A stretch of DNA of 64,000 nucleotides from Bacteroidales bacterium (GTDB lineage Bacteria > Bacteroidota > Bacteroidia > Bacteroidales > Marinilabiliaceae), in assembly GCA_024401355.1 (NCBI GenBank), contig JAKSLF010000005.1:48435-112434 (forward strand), written 5' to 3'. The position numbers were made by a program, and so were the translations under genes. Shown here one piece after another: positions 54,751 to 62,886 of the stretch. The notes beneath the pieces were generated by a model. It was not told the origin of the DNA. It saw only the letters and a program-made list of their open reading frames with translations, and did not search any database. Position 1 is the stretch's first letter, and each line of letters starts with the position of its first letter.

Positions 54751-56382
54751 ATGAAACAAAGATTATTACTTACGATTGTGGCTTTGCTTGCAGGAGTGCA
54801 GGCATGGGCGATGGATTTTGAGGTGGATGGCCTCCGCTATTGGTCGTATGATGAAACCGACGAGGTTTCTGTGTATCGGGGCTCATGTTCAGGTGATGTT
54901 GTTATCCCATCTTCTGTAACGTATGAGGGAATGACCTATCGTGTGACTTCGATAGATGGAGGCGGATTTCATGATTGCAGCAGCTTGACATCGGTAGTGA
55001 TCCCTTCGAGTGTGACTTGGATAGGTTCTTCTGCGTTTTCTGGTTGCAGCAACTTGACATCGGTAGTCATTCCTTCGAGTGTGACTTCGATATATGATGA
55101 GGCGTTTTCTGGTTGCAGCAGCTTGACATACAATGAGTATGACAATGGTTTGTATCTTGGAAACACGGAAAATCCTTACTTATTATTGATGAAGGCTAAG
55201 AATGCAGATATTACATCTTGCTCGATTCATAGCAGCACTAAATCCATACACTCATTTGCCTTCGAAGACTGTAGCAGCTTGACATCAGTAGTGATTCCTT
55301 CGGGTGTAACCGTGATAGGTTCTTATGCATTTATTAATTGCAGCAGCTTGACATCGGTGACTATTCCTTCGAGTGTGAATCATATGGCTAATGTTTCGGG
55401 TGCGTTTTCTGGTTGCAATGTCACGAGGATTGATTATACAGGCTCTTTGGAAGAGTGGTGCAATAAGCAATGGAGCCCTACTGTAATTTCTCATTCTTAT
55501 GATTTGTATATTAATGGAAAGAAAGTAGAGGGAGAATTAGTGATTCCTTCGAGTGTGACAGAGATAGGTGATTATGCATTTTCTGGTTGCAACAGCTTGA
55601 CATCGGTAGAGATCCCTTCGAGTGTGACTTCAATCGATATATCTGCATTCGAAGATTGTGATGGCTTGACTAGCGTTACTATTTCAGAAGGTGTGACTTC
55701 GATAGGTTCTGATGCATTTGATGGTTGCAAGAACTTGACGAGCGTAACGATTCCATCAACTGTCACAGTAATTGGTAGCTCTGCTTTCCCAAATCCATAT
55801 TATGACGAGTGTAAACTCAACACAATAACATTGTTGACAAAGACTAACCAGCCAGCCTTGACGATACTTGGCGACTACACAGTTTCATACTTCCACTCTA
55901 AAGGTTATGCGGCTGTTTATGTTGCAGATGGACTCTTGCCATTCTATGAGTGGTTCTGGGGTGGATTTTACAACTTCATTGAGATAGGTGATGTGCCAAA
56001 CGTGATAAATGGCGAAGGTGGCATCGCAAGCATCGTGAAGGTGTACAACAACAAAGTTGATATCAATGTTGACCTCGAGGAGGGATATAGTGTCAGCGAG
56101 ATCAAGGTGAATGGCAATGTCGTTTATCCAGCTTCGTCGGGCAACAAAGCATTGTCGGCAGATGTCTCTGTAATCAAGAAAAGCGAAACATCGTTCACTC
56201 TTGTAGGCGTGACAGCCGATGACACTATCGAGGTGGCATATAACAAGTCGACACCAACACCTGTTGGCGTGATAGAGATGCAGAGAGAGGTGAAAGGCAT
56301 ATATGACATATATGGCCGCAAGCTCTCGGCTCCTCAGCGAGGCATCAACATCATCGACGGCAAGAAGGTGATAGTGAAGTGA
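54751..56382 (+). CDS. BspA-like leucine-rich-repeat surface protein
   Basis: The 543-aa protein has a signal peptide (MKQRLLLTIVALLAGVQAWA/M), an N-terminal beta cap, about eight LRR_5 (BspA-type) repeats of roughly 23 residues with the pattern SLTSVVIPSSVTxIGxxAFxGC between residues about 60 and 345, and two non-repeat insertions (about 130-165 and 225-255). A C-terminal beta domain ends in a shortened type IX sorting-like motif (GIYDIYGRKL, then GINIIDGKKVIVK). BspA proteins of oral and gut Bacteroidales bind host or bacterial surfaces. A second, mostly lost copy of the 3' end lies at 57043. Confidence 0.9.
   Translation: MKQRLLLTIVALLAGVQAWAMDFEVDGLRYWSYDETDEVSVYRGSCSGDVVIPSSVTYEGMTYRVTSIDGGGFHDCSSLTSVVIPSSVTWIGSSAFSGCSNLTSVVIPSSVTSIYDEAFSGCSSLTYNEYDNGLYLGNTENPYLLLMKAKNADITSCSIHSSTKSIHSFAFEDCSSLTSVVIPSGVTVIGSYAFINCSSLTSVTIPSSVNHMANVSGAFSGCNVTRIDYTGSLEEWCNKQWSPTVISHSYDLYINGKKVEGELVIPSSVTEIGDYAFSGCNSLTSVEIPSSVTSIDISAFEDCDGLTSVTISEGVTSIGSDAFDGCKNLTSVTIPSTVTVIGSSAFPNPYYDECKLNTITLLTKTNQPALTILGDYTVSYFHSKGYAAVYVADGLLPFYEWFWGGFYNFIEIGDVPNVINGEGGIASIVKVYNNKVDINVDLEEGYSVSEIKVNGNVVYPASSGNKALSADVSVIKKSETSFTLVGVTADDTIEVAYNKSTPTPVGVIEMQREVKGIYDIYGRKLSAPQRGINIIDGKKVIVK
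54975..55775 (+). repeat. Tandem ~69-bp repeats coding for LRR units
   Basis: Units built around GCTTGACATCGGTAGTGAT and CCTTCGAGTGTGACTTCGAT recur with few changes, some nearly identical at DNA level. That suggests recent expansion or gene conversion. They code for the LRR_5 repeats and are not a CRISPR array: there are no unique spacers of fixed size. Confidence 0.75.
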
Positions 56383-56451
56383 GGGGGTAAGTGACTATGT
56401 AAAGATAAAGGCTCGCATCTAGGGGTGCGGGCCTTTTTGTGTTTTATGTTT
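56331..56451 (+). repeat. LRR 3'-end repeat, copy A
   Basis: The last ~50 bp of the LRR gene plus its terminator and the following GTGTTTTATGTT recur at 57043-57162 with high identity. Copy A is the intact one. Confidence 0.75.
56407..56438 (+). terminator. Terminator of the LRR gene
   Basis: AAAGGCTCGCA (56407-56417) pairs with TGCGGGCCTTT (56426-56436) with one U-G pair, then TT. Confidence 0.8.
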
Positions 56452-56470
56452 GAACAAATATGTCAGCTAA

Positions 56471-56719
56471 TCATGCGGCTGTGCCATATTCATATATGCT
56501 ATCACTTGCAAGATCTATTTCGTCGTTCCAATAGACGCATGTACGGCTCGTGTCTAACTGAGCTTGTTGGAATAATCCATACACATCAATGAGCGAACGG
56601 AAGGCTGGCAGAGTGTTGATGTCGTCCATCACATCATACTTTACCTTATATCCATCGTCAAATTCTACATATAGAATGTAGTTGTCAAGCACTGTGAGTT
56701 TATTTATTCTTGGTATCAT
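56471..56719 (-). CDS. DUF2442 protein, antitoxin-like partner
   Basis: The 82-aa protein matches DUF2442: ILYVEFDDGYKVKYDV strand pair in the N-terminal half and WNDEIDLASDSIYEYG at the end, the usual closing motif. DUF2442 genes are commonly coupled to DUF4160 genes in pairs that look like toxin-antitoxin systems, though the mechanism is not firmly established. It overlaps the upstream gene by 4 bases, so translation is coupled. Confidence 0.85.
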   Translation of the reverse strand: MIPRINKLTVLDNYILYVEFDDGYKVKYDVMDDINTLPAFRSLIDVYGLFQQAQLDTSRTCVYWNDEIDLASDSIYEYGTAA

Positions 56720-56967
56720 AATGGTGGCAATTTAGTTATCTCCTGCTTTTCCCACATTTTCTGTAACTCTTCAGAATGCTGAGTGAGCCACTCGGTTACT
56801 AGCTCTTGAGCCTTCTTTGGAAGATCCCCTTCAAACATTTCAAATGTCTGAATATTGAATAAACCTACATATTCATTATAGATAGCATGGATATGTGAAG
56901 GTTCATGCTCTTTGGGTTTAAAGAACATCTTTATAATTATTCCATAAAATCTAGCTATCTCTGGCAT
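56716..56967 (-). CDS. DUF4160 protein, toxin-like partner
   Basis: The 83-aa protein matches DUF4160: PEIARFYGIIIKMFF at the start, the HEPSHIHAIYNEY motif with conserved His residues, then GDLPKKAQELVTEWLTQH. It is first in a two-gene unit with DUF2442 and has a perfect own promoter on the minus strand. The pair lies between two copies of the LRR 3' end. Confidence 0.87.
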   Translation of the reverse strand: MPEIARFYGIIIKMFFKPKEHEPSHIHAIYNEYVGLFNIQTFEMFEGDLPKKAQELVTEWLTQHSEELQKMWEKQEITKLPPL

Positions 56968-56990
56968 AATGAATGTATTGTATTGGTATG

Positions 56991-57022
56991 CAAATGTATT
57001 GAATAGTTTTCAAAAATACAAA
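56991..57022 (-). promoter_or_regulatory. Promoter of the DUF4160/DUF2442 pair, perfect consensus
   Basis: On the minus strand TTTG (57022-57019), 20 nt and TACATTTG (56998-56991) match the Bacteroidetes promoter exactly. The ATG at 56967 lies 23 nt after the -7 box. Confidence 0.7.
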
Positions 57023-57042
57023 ATGATTGGTGGGGATTTGCT

Positions 57043-57101
57043 TCCTGGCGAGGAGTGAACATCATTGATGGTAAGAAGGTTGGTGGTGAAGTGAGAGGGT
57101 A
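57043..57101 (+). pseudogene. Relic of a second LRR/BspA-like gene, C-terminus only
   Basis: In one frame this stretch reads RGVNIIDGKKVGGEVRG and then stop, against RGINIIDGKKVIVK-stop in the intact LRR gene. It is followed by a near-identical terminator. Nothing of the rest of the gene remains upstream; the DUF4160/DUF2442 pair lies there instead. Confidence 0.75.
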
Positions 57102-57120
57102 AGCTGATAAGTAAATAGTA

Positions 57121-57150
57121 AAGGCTCGCATCTTGGGGTGCGGGCCTTTT
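57121..57150 (+). terminator. Terminator copy behind the LRR relic
   Basis: AAGGCTCGCA pairs with TGCGGGCCTT and is followed by TT; it is copy B of the LRR gene terminator. Confidence 0.65.
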
Positions 57151-57162
57151 GTGTTTTATGTT

Positions 57163-57327
57163 CGGTGTATGGTCCGGCATACGTTGTAGCCAGGTGCGAG
57201 GTATTGCCTTACACTTGTCTCCGAGGGCGATGCCCCCGGTTACTCAGATACTGGCTTCCAGCCAGAACAGCTCGCCAACAAAGTTTCTTCTACTCAAGCA
57301 GAAAAGTCGCCTTGAGTTGTTTGCATT
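57163..57327. other. Intergenic stretch with small hairpins
   Basis: No gene seen. Perfect small stems occur: CTGGCT-TCC-AGCCAG at 57251-57265, and ACTCAAG/CTTGAGT at 57292-57317. The latter lies just past the helicase stop on the minus strand but has no T run. The stretch is more GC-rich than its surroundings. Confidence 0.4.
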
Positions 57328-59451
57328 TTATTTCTTGGGTGGGGGTGTGTTGCTGGTGATGAGGGTGATGATTTCTTCGCCGAACTGTTTGAGTTTGGTA
57401 GGACCGATGCCTGATACTTTTTTTAGTTCGGAGAGGTCTTGAGGTGCTTTGGCAGCGATTTCGATGACGGTTTTTTGTGTGAGTATGTGGAAGGCAGGGA
57501 CATCGAGTTCGGCGGCCTTTTGACGGCGCCATGCGACAATTTTTGCGTATAGTTTATGATTGCTAATGTCGCTAATAGCATACGTTTGTGTATTCTTTTC
57601 CTTTGGTTTCTTTGTTGTTTTCTCGCATTCTATGATAGCTTGGGCTCTGGTTTTGAGGTAGAGTTCGGTGTCGAATCCCTCTTTTGCCACTACATTGAGT
57701 TCGGCCAGTTTAACAGAGATGTCCTTATCCATTTGTTTTCGGAGTTCGTCGAGAGGCTTGGAGACATCTTTACGGTCGATTTCTATATCTGTTTTATTTA
57801 CGAAGTCGGAAAGAATAGATGTAACCTTTGTTGTGAAGTAGTCGGCACCTTTCTTTACTCTATTCATCAGTTGTTCGTCGGTACGTATGTCGGTTCCTTC
57901 CATGCGTTTGTTGGTGCATAGAGTGAGGAACTGGTCGGAAACGGAAATAATTTCGTTGGTGGCGAAAGTGAGTAGTGCCTTTAGTTCCGCAATCAGTTTA
58001 GGAAGAGTATTGATGCAGTTTTCGTCGAGCAGTCGTTCGATTCTGAAAGCGCTGGAAGTAATGTGCCTAAAGTTGAAGAGTTGCTTGATAAGTTCGACTG
58101 CATATTCAGCCTTCATATCTTCGACATTGTTTTCTGAAGGAGTGCGAGAGCTTTGGCTGCAGATGAACGAAGTCACAGCGGAGTCGCAAATAACTGATTG
58201 TTCAGTTATGCGGCTGCTGAGCACGATACCTTCAAGAGTGCGGCAACGGCTTAATGCGACGTAGACTTGTCCGTGAGCGAAAGACTGTTGAGCGTCGATG
58301 ATAGCTTTGTCGAAAGTAAGGCCTTGGCTTTTGTGTATTGTAACGGCCCAAGCCAGGCGAAGAGGCAGTTGCTTGAAGACTCCCTCTATCTCTTCGCTTA
58401 TTTCGTTGGTCTCTGGATCGAGTTTATAGTGTGTGTTTGCCCATTCTTCGTATTCGACAATTACCTCGATATTGTCGGCGAGACATTTTACAGTTACGGT
58501 TTTGTCGTTGAAATCGGTGACCTTACCAATTTTGCCATTATAATATCGGTGTTCGCCGGACTTATCGTTTTTGAGAAACATCACTTGAGCGCCGACCTTA
58601 ATTTTGAGAACTTTGTCGGCGGGGTATGAAGTTTCGGGGAAATTGCCAGTCACCTGACAGTTGAACTGTGCTTCGGGAGACGGGAGCAAATCGAGCTTTT
58701 GATTATTGACAGAATCAGCCTGGTTGTTGTGAGTAGTGAGCCGGATGTACCCTTCATTATCGTCAGGGTCAAATTCGGGCTTATATCGGGCATTTAGAGC
58801 ATCGAGAGTTGCGTCGTCGATATGGTTGTCGCGAATATTATTAAGGAGTTGAACAAAACTCTGGTCGTTTTGTCGGTAGACCTTATTGAGTTCGACTATT
58901 ACGTATGGACTATTGTTGAGTGCGTGGCAACTGAAGAAATATGGAGTAGGGTAGTTGCTTTCGATGATATGGCGTTCGGACTCGACAACAACGGGAGGAA
59001 GCTGCTGTATGTCGCCAATCATCAGAAGCTGTACGCCGCCGAATGGAGAGTTGTTGCGTCGGAAGTGACGAAGTGCAGTATCCACGGCATCGAGAAGATC
59101 GGCTCTGACCATACTTATCTCGTCGATAACGAGGAGATCGAGAGTACGGATGATATTGATTTTCTCTTTGCGCATAGTATAGTCGGTCTTCAGTTTAGCG
59201 CCGGGTATGAAAGGTGAGAAAGGCAATTGGAAGAAAGAATGTATAGTAACACCGCCGGCGTTGATAGCAGCAACACCAGTTGGGGCAACGATAGCCATTC
59301 TTTTAGGAGAATGCTTGTGGAGATTGTGAAGGAACGTAGTTTTTCCTGTTCCAGCCTTTCCGGTGAGGAAAATGTTCATAGAAGTCTGGCTTACGAGTTG
59401 CCAGGCCAACCATGCTTCGGGATTATTTTCTTTATTGTATATGTTATCCAT
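57328..59451 (-). CDS. PIF1-like DNA helicase with C-terminal HRDC domain
   Basis: The 707-aa superfamily 1B helicase has Walker A LTGKAGTGKTTFL near residue 30, the PIF1 signature IVAPTGVAAINAGGVTIHSFF, Walker B VIDEISMVRADLL near 115, GDIQQLPPV, and the late motif AVTIHKSQGLTFDKA with VALSRCR. An HRDC-type helical domain near 635-700 (KIVAWRRQKAAELDVPAFHI) ends the protein. Such helicases unwind 5'-3' and resolve DNA structures such as G-quadruplexes. It is last in the parA operon, 12 nt after comB. Confidence 0.92.
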   Translation of the reverse strand: MDNIYNKENNPEAWLAWQLVSQTSMNIFLTGKAGTGKTTFLHNLHKHSPKRMAIVAPTGVAAINAGGVTIHSFFQLPFSPFIPGAKLKTDYTMRKEKINIIRTLDLLVIDEISMVRADLLDAVDTALRHFRRNNSPFGGVQLLMIGDIQQLPPVVVESERHIIESNYPTPYFFSCHALNNSPYVIVELNKVYRQNDQSFVQLLNNIRDNHIDDATLDALNARYKPEFDPDDNEGYIRLTTHNNQADSVNNQKLDLLPSPEAQFNCQVTGNFPETSYPADKVLKIKVGAQVMFLKNDKSGEHRYYNGKIGKVTDFNDKTVTVKCLADNIEVIVEYEEWANTHYKLDPETNEISEEIEGVFKQLPLRLAWAVTIHKSQGLTFDKAIIDAQQSFAHGQVYVALSRCRTLEGIVLSSRITEQSVICDSAVTSFICSQSSRTPSENNVEDMKAEYAVELIKQLFNFRHITSSAFRIERLLDENCINTLPKLIAELKALLTFATNEIISVSDQFLTLCTNKRMEGTDIRTDEQLMNRVKKGADYFTTKVTSILSDFVNKTDIEIDRKDVSKPLDELRKQMDKDISVKLAELNVVAKEGFDTELYLKTRAQAIIECEKTTKKPKEKNTQTYAISDISNHKLYAKIVAWRRQKAAELDVPAFHILTQKTVIEIAAKAPQDLSELKKVSGIGPTKLKQFGEEIITLITSNTPPPKK

Positions 59452-59463
59452 ATTGTTAGGATG

Positions 59464-60246
59464 TTAGTTGATAGAATATATTCTTCCGTTTTTACATTCT
59501 ATGGCGTTATGGTGAAGAGAGATGTTGAAACATATATCGATGTCGGCTTCATATCCTTTGCGTCGGAGGCGTTTGAAATGTTCGCCGCGTGAGGTAACGT
59601 TTTTGAGAAGAGAATTAATCTGGCAGAAAGTTTCTGCGGTGGTATCTGAAGAGAGGATTGATGGTACTTTAGTATTGTTGAAAGAAGAGAGATAGAGTTG
59701 TTCGAGAGCGATGGCGAAGTCGGACTTTTCGCCTTCGAGGTGATGAATAATCAGTCCGGCACATAGTCCGTCTTCTATAGTGAAACGTCCTTCAGTACCT
59801 GAACAAATCAGGTAGACGTCAGATGAAGGTTCGTTGCAAAGAATTTCGCCAAGAACAGAGAGAGTATTGACAACGTTGGGGAAAGAAGCTATCAGGATAT
59901 GCTTAGCGGATTGGCAGCTATTGATAGCTTGTGTACCGTTGGTGGTAGTCATTACTATAGTCTTGTTGGCGACGACGTCGCTAGTATAGCTACGTGGTGA
60001 GTTGTCGAGATCGAAGCCGTCAATCTTGTCGGCGTTGCGTTCTCCTCCGAGGAGAATATCGTTGCCCAGACGAGTACGTATGTCCAGTGCCTCTTCGGGA
60101 GTGCGAACGGCTATTATTTGTGATGCTTTGTTATGGAGTGCGACAGACATAGTAGTTGTTGCACGTAGTACGTCGATGACGACTGCAGTATGGTTGTTGA
60201 AGTCGTAGGAAGTGGCTTCGTTGGCTGTTGCTATGGCGTAGATCAT
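59464..60246 (-). CDS. comB: 2-phosphosulfolactate phosphatase family protein (ComB)
   Basis: The 260-aa protein has the ComB signatures: VVIDVLRATTTMSVAL near residue 22, LLGGERNADKI near 65, DLDNSPRSY, MTTTNGTQAI near 98 and CSGTEGRFTIEDGLCAG near 148. ComB removes phosphate from 2-phospho-3-sulfolactate in coenzyme M synthesis of archaea; in Bacteroidetes the same family is common and may serve sulfolactate or sulfonolipid metabolism, which the window cannot settle. No other sulfonate gene is adjacent. Confidence 0.88.
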   Translation of the reverse strand: MIYAIATANEATSYDFNNHTAVVIDVLRATTTMSVALHNKASQIIAVRTPEEALDIRTRLGNDILLGGERNADKIDGFDLDNSPRSYTSDVVANKTIVMTTTNGTQAINSCQSAKHILIASFPNVVNTLSVLGEILCNEPSSDVYLICSGTEGRFTIEDGLCAGLIIHHLEGEKSDFAIALEQLYLSSFNNTKVPSILSSDTTAETFCQINSLLKNVTSRGEHFKRLRRKGYEADIDICFNISLHHNAIECKNGRIYSIN

Positions 60247-60306
60247 GGTTACTGATGTTGGGTTTTTGATTAGTTTTATTGGAATGGGATGTTGAAGCTA
60301 TCGTTG

Positions 60307-61017
60307 TCAGAACGTGAATGATAGAGATGCTCCTATTCCGGTTTTTCCTGACTCTTCGGGTAGAAGAGATGGTTGCCATTGCAGAGTCAGGTCGTCGGAG
60401 ACGTCGAAAGTGAAGAAGTGTGCATCGACGGCGGCATCGACAATCTGGAGTACATAGACACCAATGAGTCCGAAGTAGCTAAGGTCGCGATAGCGTCGGT
60501 AGTAGTCCTTCTTGTTTTTCAGAGCATTTTGGAACCAGCTGCGATATGTAGTTTCAACCTCTTCGACAGTAAGTGAAGTACGATGTTCGACGATATAGAC
60601 GTAGCTCTTGTTGTTAGGGTCGCCTATGACGAAATCGCGGTATGCGTTTTTGTATTCCTTATAGTATTTGTTGTTGAAGTGGATGGAGTAGCAAAGAGCT
60701 GCAATACCTCCGTAGAGGATAGGCAGTTTCCAGTATTTACGGTTGTATATCTGACCTAATCCGGGAAGAATGGCTGCATACATTGTTGCGGTATGTGGCG
60801 AGTGTCCCATGGAGTGTGGTCCGATGGAGCGTATGTATTTGTCGCCATTAGGCATGACGAGTACGGAGGTATCGGCAGGAATAGTAATAACGACTGACTC
60901 GACCTTTTCTCCTTCGAGTCGTGGTTCGTTATTATCCTGTGGAGCCTCGGTGTTGTTGGCTTGTGCGAAGGCAAGTGTGGCAACGAGAAGTGATAATATG
61001 GTAAAAGCGTATCTCAA
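60307..61017 (-). CDS. DUF5683 membrane protein
   Basis: The 236-aa protein has a signal-like N-terminus (MRYAFTILSLLVATLAFA/Q), a periplasmic stretch, and the DUF5683 core: YAAILPGLGQIYNRKYWKLPILYGG, a membrane segment, and later DLSYFGLIGVYVLQIVDAAVDAHFFTFDVS. The function is unknown, but the position directly behind parB is conserved in Bacteroidetes. It lies 9 nt after parB. Confidence 0.88.
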   Translation of the reverse strand: MRYAFTILSLLVATLAFAQANNTEAPQDNNEPRLEGEKVESVVITIPADTSVLVMPNGDKYIRSIGPHSMGHSPHTATMYAAILPGLGQIYNRKYWKLPILYGGIAALCYSIHFNNKYYKEYKNAYRDFVIGDPNNKSYVYIVEHRTSLTVEEVETTYRSWFQNALKNKKDYYRRYRDLSYFGLIGVYVLQIVDAAVDAHFFTFDVSDDLTLQWQPSLLPEESGKTGIGASLSFTF

Positions 61018-61026
61018 GGATGCGAA

Positions 61027-61926
61027 TTATTTGTTTTGCTGGTCGAGTACGGAGAGGATACGTTCGAGTTCTTCGTCGGAAGCGAAAGGGATAGTAATCT
61101 TACCTTTGCCTGTATCTTCTTTGCGTTCGAACTTGACTGAGGTGCCGAAGAGTTTAGAGAGGTTAGTTCTCATAGTTTCGTAGACTCCGGTAGAAGATGG
61201 TGTTTTCTTCGACTTAGTCTTTGTTTTTTCTTCGGTTGGAGAAGAAGGCTCGTTGTATTCTCGTGCGAGTTCTTCGACGCGTCGAACGGAGTAGCCGAAT
61301 TCGAGAGTCTGCTGGTAGAGCATAATCTGTGTTTGTGGGTCGTCGACGCTAACGAGTGCTCGTGCGTGTCCCATGGAAATAAGTTTTTCCTTGAGTCCGG
61401 CCTGAATTTCGGCAGGGAGTTTGAGGAGTCGGAGGAAATTGGTGACGGTAGAGCGTTTTTTGCTAACCTTTTCGGCGAGTTGTTCCTGTGTGAGGTTACA
61501 TTCGTCCATGAGTCGCTGGTAGCTAATGGCCTCTTCGAGTGGGTTGAGGTCGGAACGCTGTATATTTTCGATAAGTGCGTACTGCAGCATATCGTCGTCG
61601 TTGACTTCTCGTATGTATGCAGGAACGGTGTTGAGTCCGGCTATTTTTGAAGCGCGGAATCGGCGTTCGCCGCTAACGATTTGGTATTTACCATCGTTGA
61701 GCTGGCGGAGAGTCAAAGGAGTGATGATGCCGCACTGTTTGATAGACTCGGCGAGTTCGTTGAGTTGTTCTTCATCGAAGTCGCTACGAGGCTGCCAAGG
61801 GTTGGCGACGATATCGCTAATATTTATTTCGTTGACGAGGGCTTTTTGTTCTATGATTCTATCTTCTTCGGCGTCGGAGATAAGTGCTCCTAAACCTCGT
61901 CCGAGTCCCATTCCTTTGTTTGCCAT
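61027..61926 (-). CDS. parB: Chromosome-partitioning protein ParB
   Basis: The 299-aa protein binds parS sites and, as a CTP-dependent clamp, spreads to form the partition complex. N-terminal GLGRGLGALI is the ParA-stimulating peptide. The ParB/Srx domain (about 35-125) holds PWQPR and SGERRFRASK; the helix-turn-helix follows with LTQEQLAEKVSKKRSTVTNF, and a C-terminal dimerisation segment ends the protein. No parS palindrome was found nearby. Confidence 0.95.
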   Translation of the reverse strand: MANKGMGLGRGLGALISDAEEDRIIEQKALVNEINISDIVANPWQPRSDFDEEQLNELAESIKQCGIITPLTLRQLNDGKYQIVSGERRFRASKIAGLNTVPAYIREVNDDDMLQYALIENIQRSDLNPLEEAISYQRLMDECNLTQEQLAEKVSKKRSTVTNFLRLLKLPAEIQAGLKEKLISMGHARALVSVDDPQTQIMLYQQTLEFGYSVRRVEELAREYNEPSSPTEEKTKTKSKKTPSSTGVYETMRTNLSKLFGTSVKFERKEDTGKGKITIPFASDEELERILSVLDQQNK

Positions 61927-61981
61927 GTTGTCAGTTGGTAAATGTGGGTGTTTTTAAAAAGTAAGCCTATAAAGGTTCTAA

Positions 61982-62746
61982 TTAGTATTTTTTGTCGAGT
62001 ATCTCCTGTGCGAGGTTAAGGTAGCTTTGTGCTCCCTTGGAAGTAGCGTCGTAGATGATGGCAGGTTTGCCATGAGACGGTGCTTCGCTGAGTCGGACAT
62101 TTCGAGGGATGAGAGTGTTGAAAACCATATCCTTGAAATGTTTCTTGACTTCTTCGAGAACCTGGTTGGAGAGGTTGATACGAGCGTCGTACATAGTGAG
62201 AAGGAATCCTTCGATTTCGAGGTCGGGATGGAGTCGCTTCTGAATGATTTTGATAGTATTGAGGAGCTTGCCGAGACCTTCGAGTGCGAAGTATTCGCAC
62301 TGTACAGGGATGATGATAGAGTCGGCAGCTGTAAGTGCGTTGACGGTGATAAGTCCGAGTGAAGGGCAGCAGTCGATAAGTATGTAATCGAACTGGTCGC
62401 GAAGTGGTTCAACCATGCGTCGCATGATTTTCTCACGGTCGGACATATTGAGCATTTCGATCTCAGCACCGACGAGGTCGATGTGAGAAGGCATGAGGTA
62501 GAGGTTATCGATATCGCATTTGAGAATAGCGTCGGCAGGGTTAGCGTCGCTTACCATGCATTCGTAAATGGTAGTCTTAACCTCGCGGACGTCGAATCCG
62601 AGGCCGGAAGTGGAGTTGGCCTGTGCGTCGGCGTCGATGATGAGCACTTTTTTCTCGAGAACTGCGAGAGAAGCTGCGAGATTGATGGCTGTAGTAGTTT
62701 TTCCTACTCCGCCTTTCTGATTAGCTATTGCTATTATTCTTGCCAT
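61982..62746 (-). CDS. parA: Chromosome-partitioning ATPase ParA (Soj)
   Basis: The 254-aa deviant-Walker ATPase has [19 protein letters not shown] near residue 8, the [12 protein letters not shown] motif and LIDCCPSLG. It moves the ParB-parS complex on the nucleoid. It heads the minus-strand operon parA-parB-DUF5683-comB-helicase, with parB 55 nt downstream. Confidence 0.95.
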   Translation of the reverse strand: MARIIAIANQKGGVGKTTTAINLAASLAVLEKKVLIIDADAQANSTSGLGFDVREVKTTIYECMVSDANPADAILKCDIDNLYLMPSHIDLVGAEIEMLNMSDREKIMRRMVEPLRDQFDYILIDCCPSLGLITVNALTAADSIIIPVQCEYFALEGLGKLLNTIKIIQKRLHPDLEIEGFLLTMYDARINLSNQVLEEVKKHFKDMVFNTLIPRNVRLSEAPSHGKPAIIYDATSKGAQSYLNLAQEILDKKY

Positions 62747-62780
62747 GCGTTATTACGAATTACGAGTTTATTATTCGTTG

Positions 62781-62788
62781 CAAAGATA
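62781..62788 (-). promoter_or_regulatory. -7 box of the parA operon
   Basis: CAAAGATA on the plus strand reads TATCTTTG on the minus strand, 34 nt before the parA ATG. No TTTG box at the expected distance. Confidence 0.5.
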
Positions 62789-62849
62789 TGTTTTTATTAC
62801 GAGAGAGGGGTGTTAGTATCTTACTCTGTTTTGAACAAGTTTTGGAGCA

Positions 62850-62874
62850 GTTATTAACAATGGTTGTTAATAAC
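62850..62874. promoter_or_regulatory. Perfect 11-bp inverted repeat between ispF and parA
   Basis: GTTATTAACAA and TTGTTAATAAC are separated by TGG. It lies about 60 bp upstream of the parA -7 box and 13 bp past the ispF stop. With no T run it is not a terminator; an operator or protein-binding site is likely. TTATTAACA differs from the DnaA box TTATCCACA at two positions. Confidence 0.5.
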
Positions 62875-62886
62875 GTGTGAGTAGTT

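Noticed and set aside
54975-55775. Regular repeats considered as CRISPR
   Set aside because: They are in frame, code for LRR units, and have no spacer of constant length; no cas genes are near.
62850-62874. Replication origin
   Set aside because: One inverted repeat with imperfect DnaA-like halves is not enough; no dnaA gene, box cluster or AT-rich unwinding element is seen.
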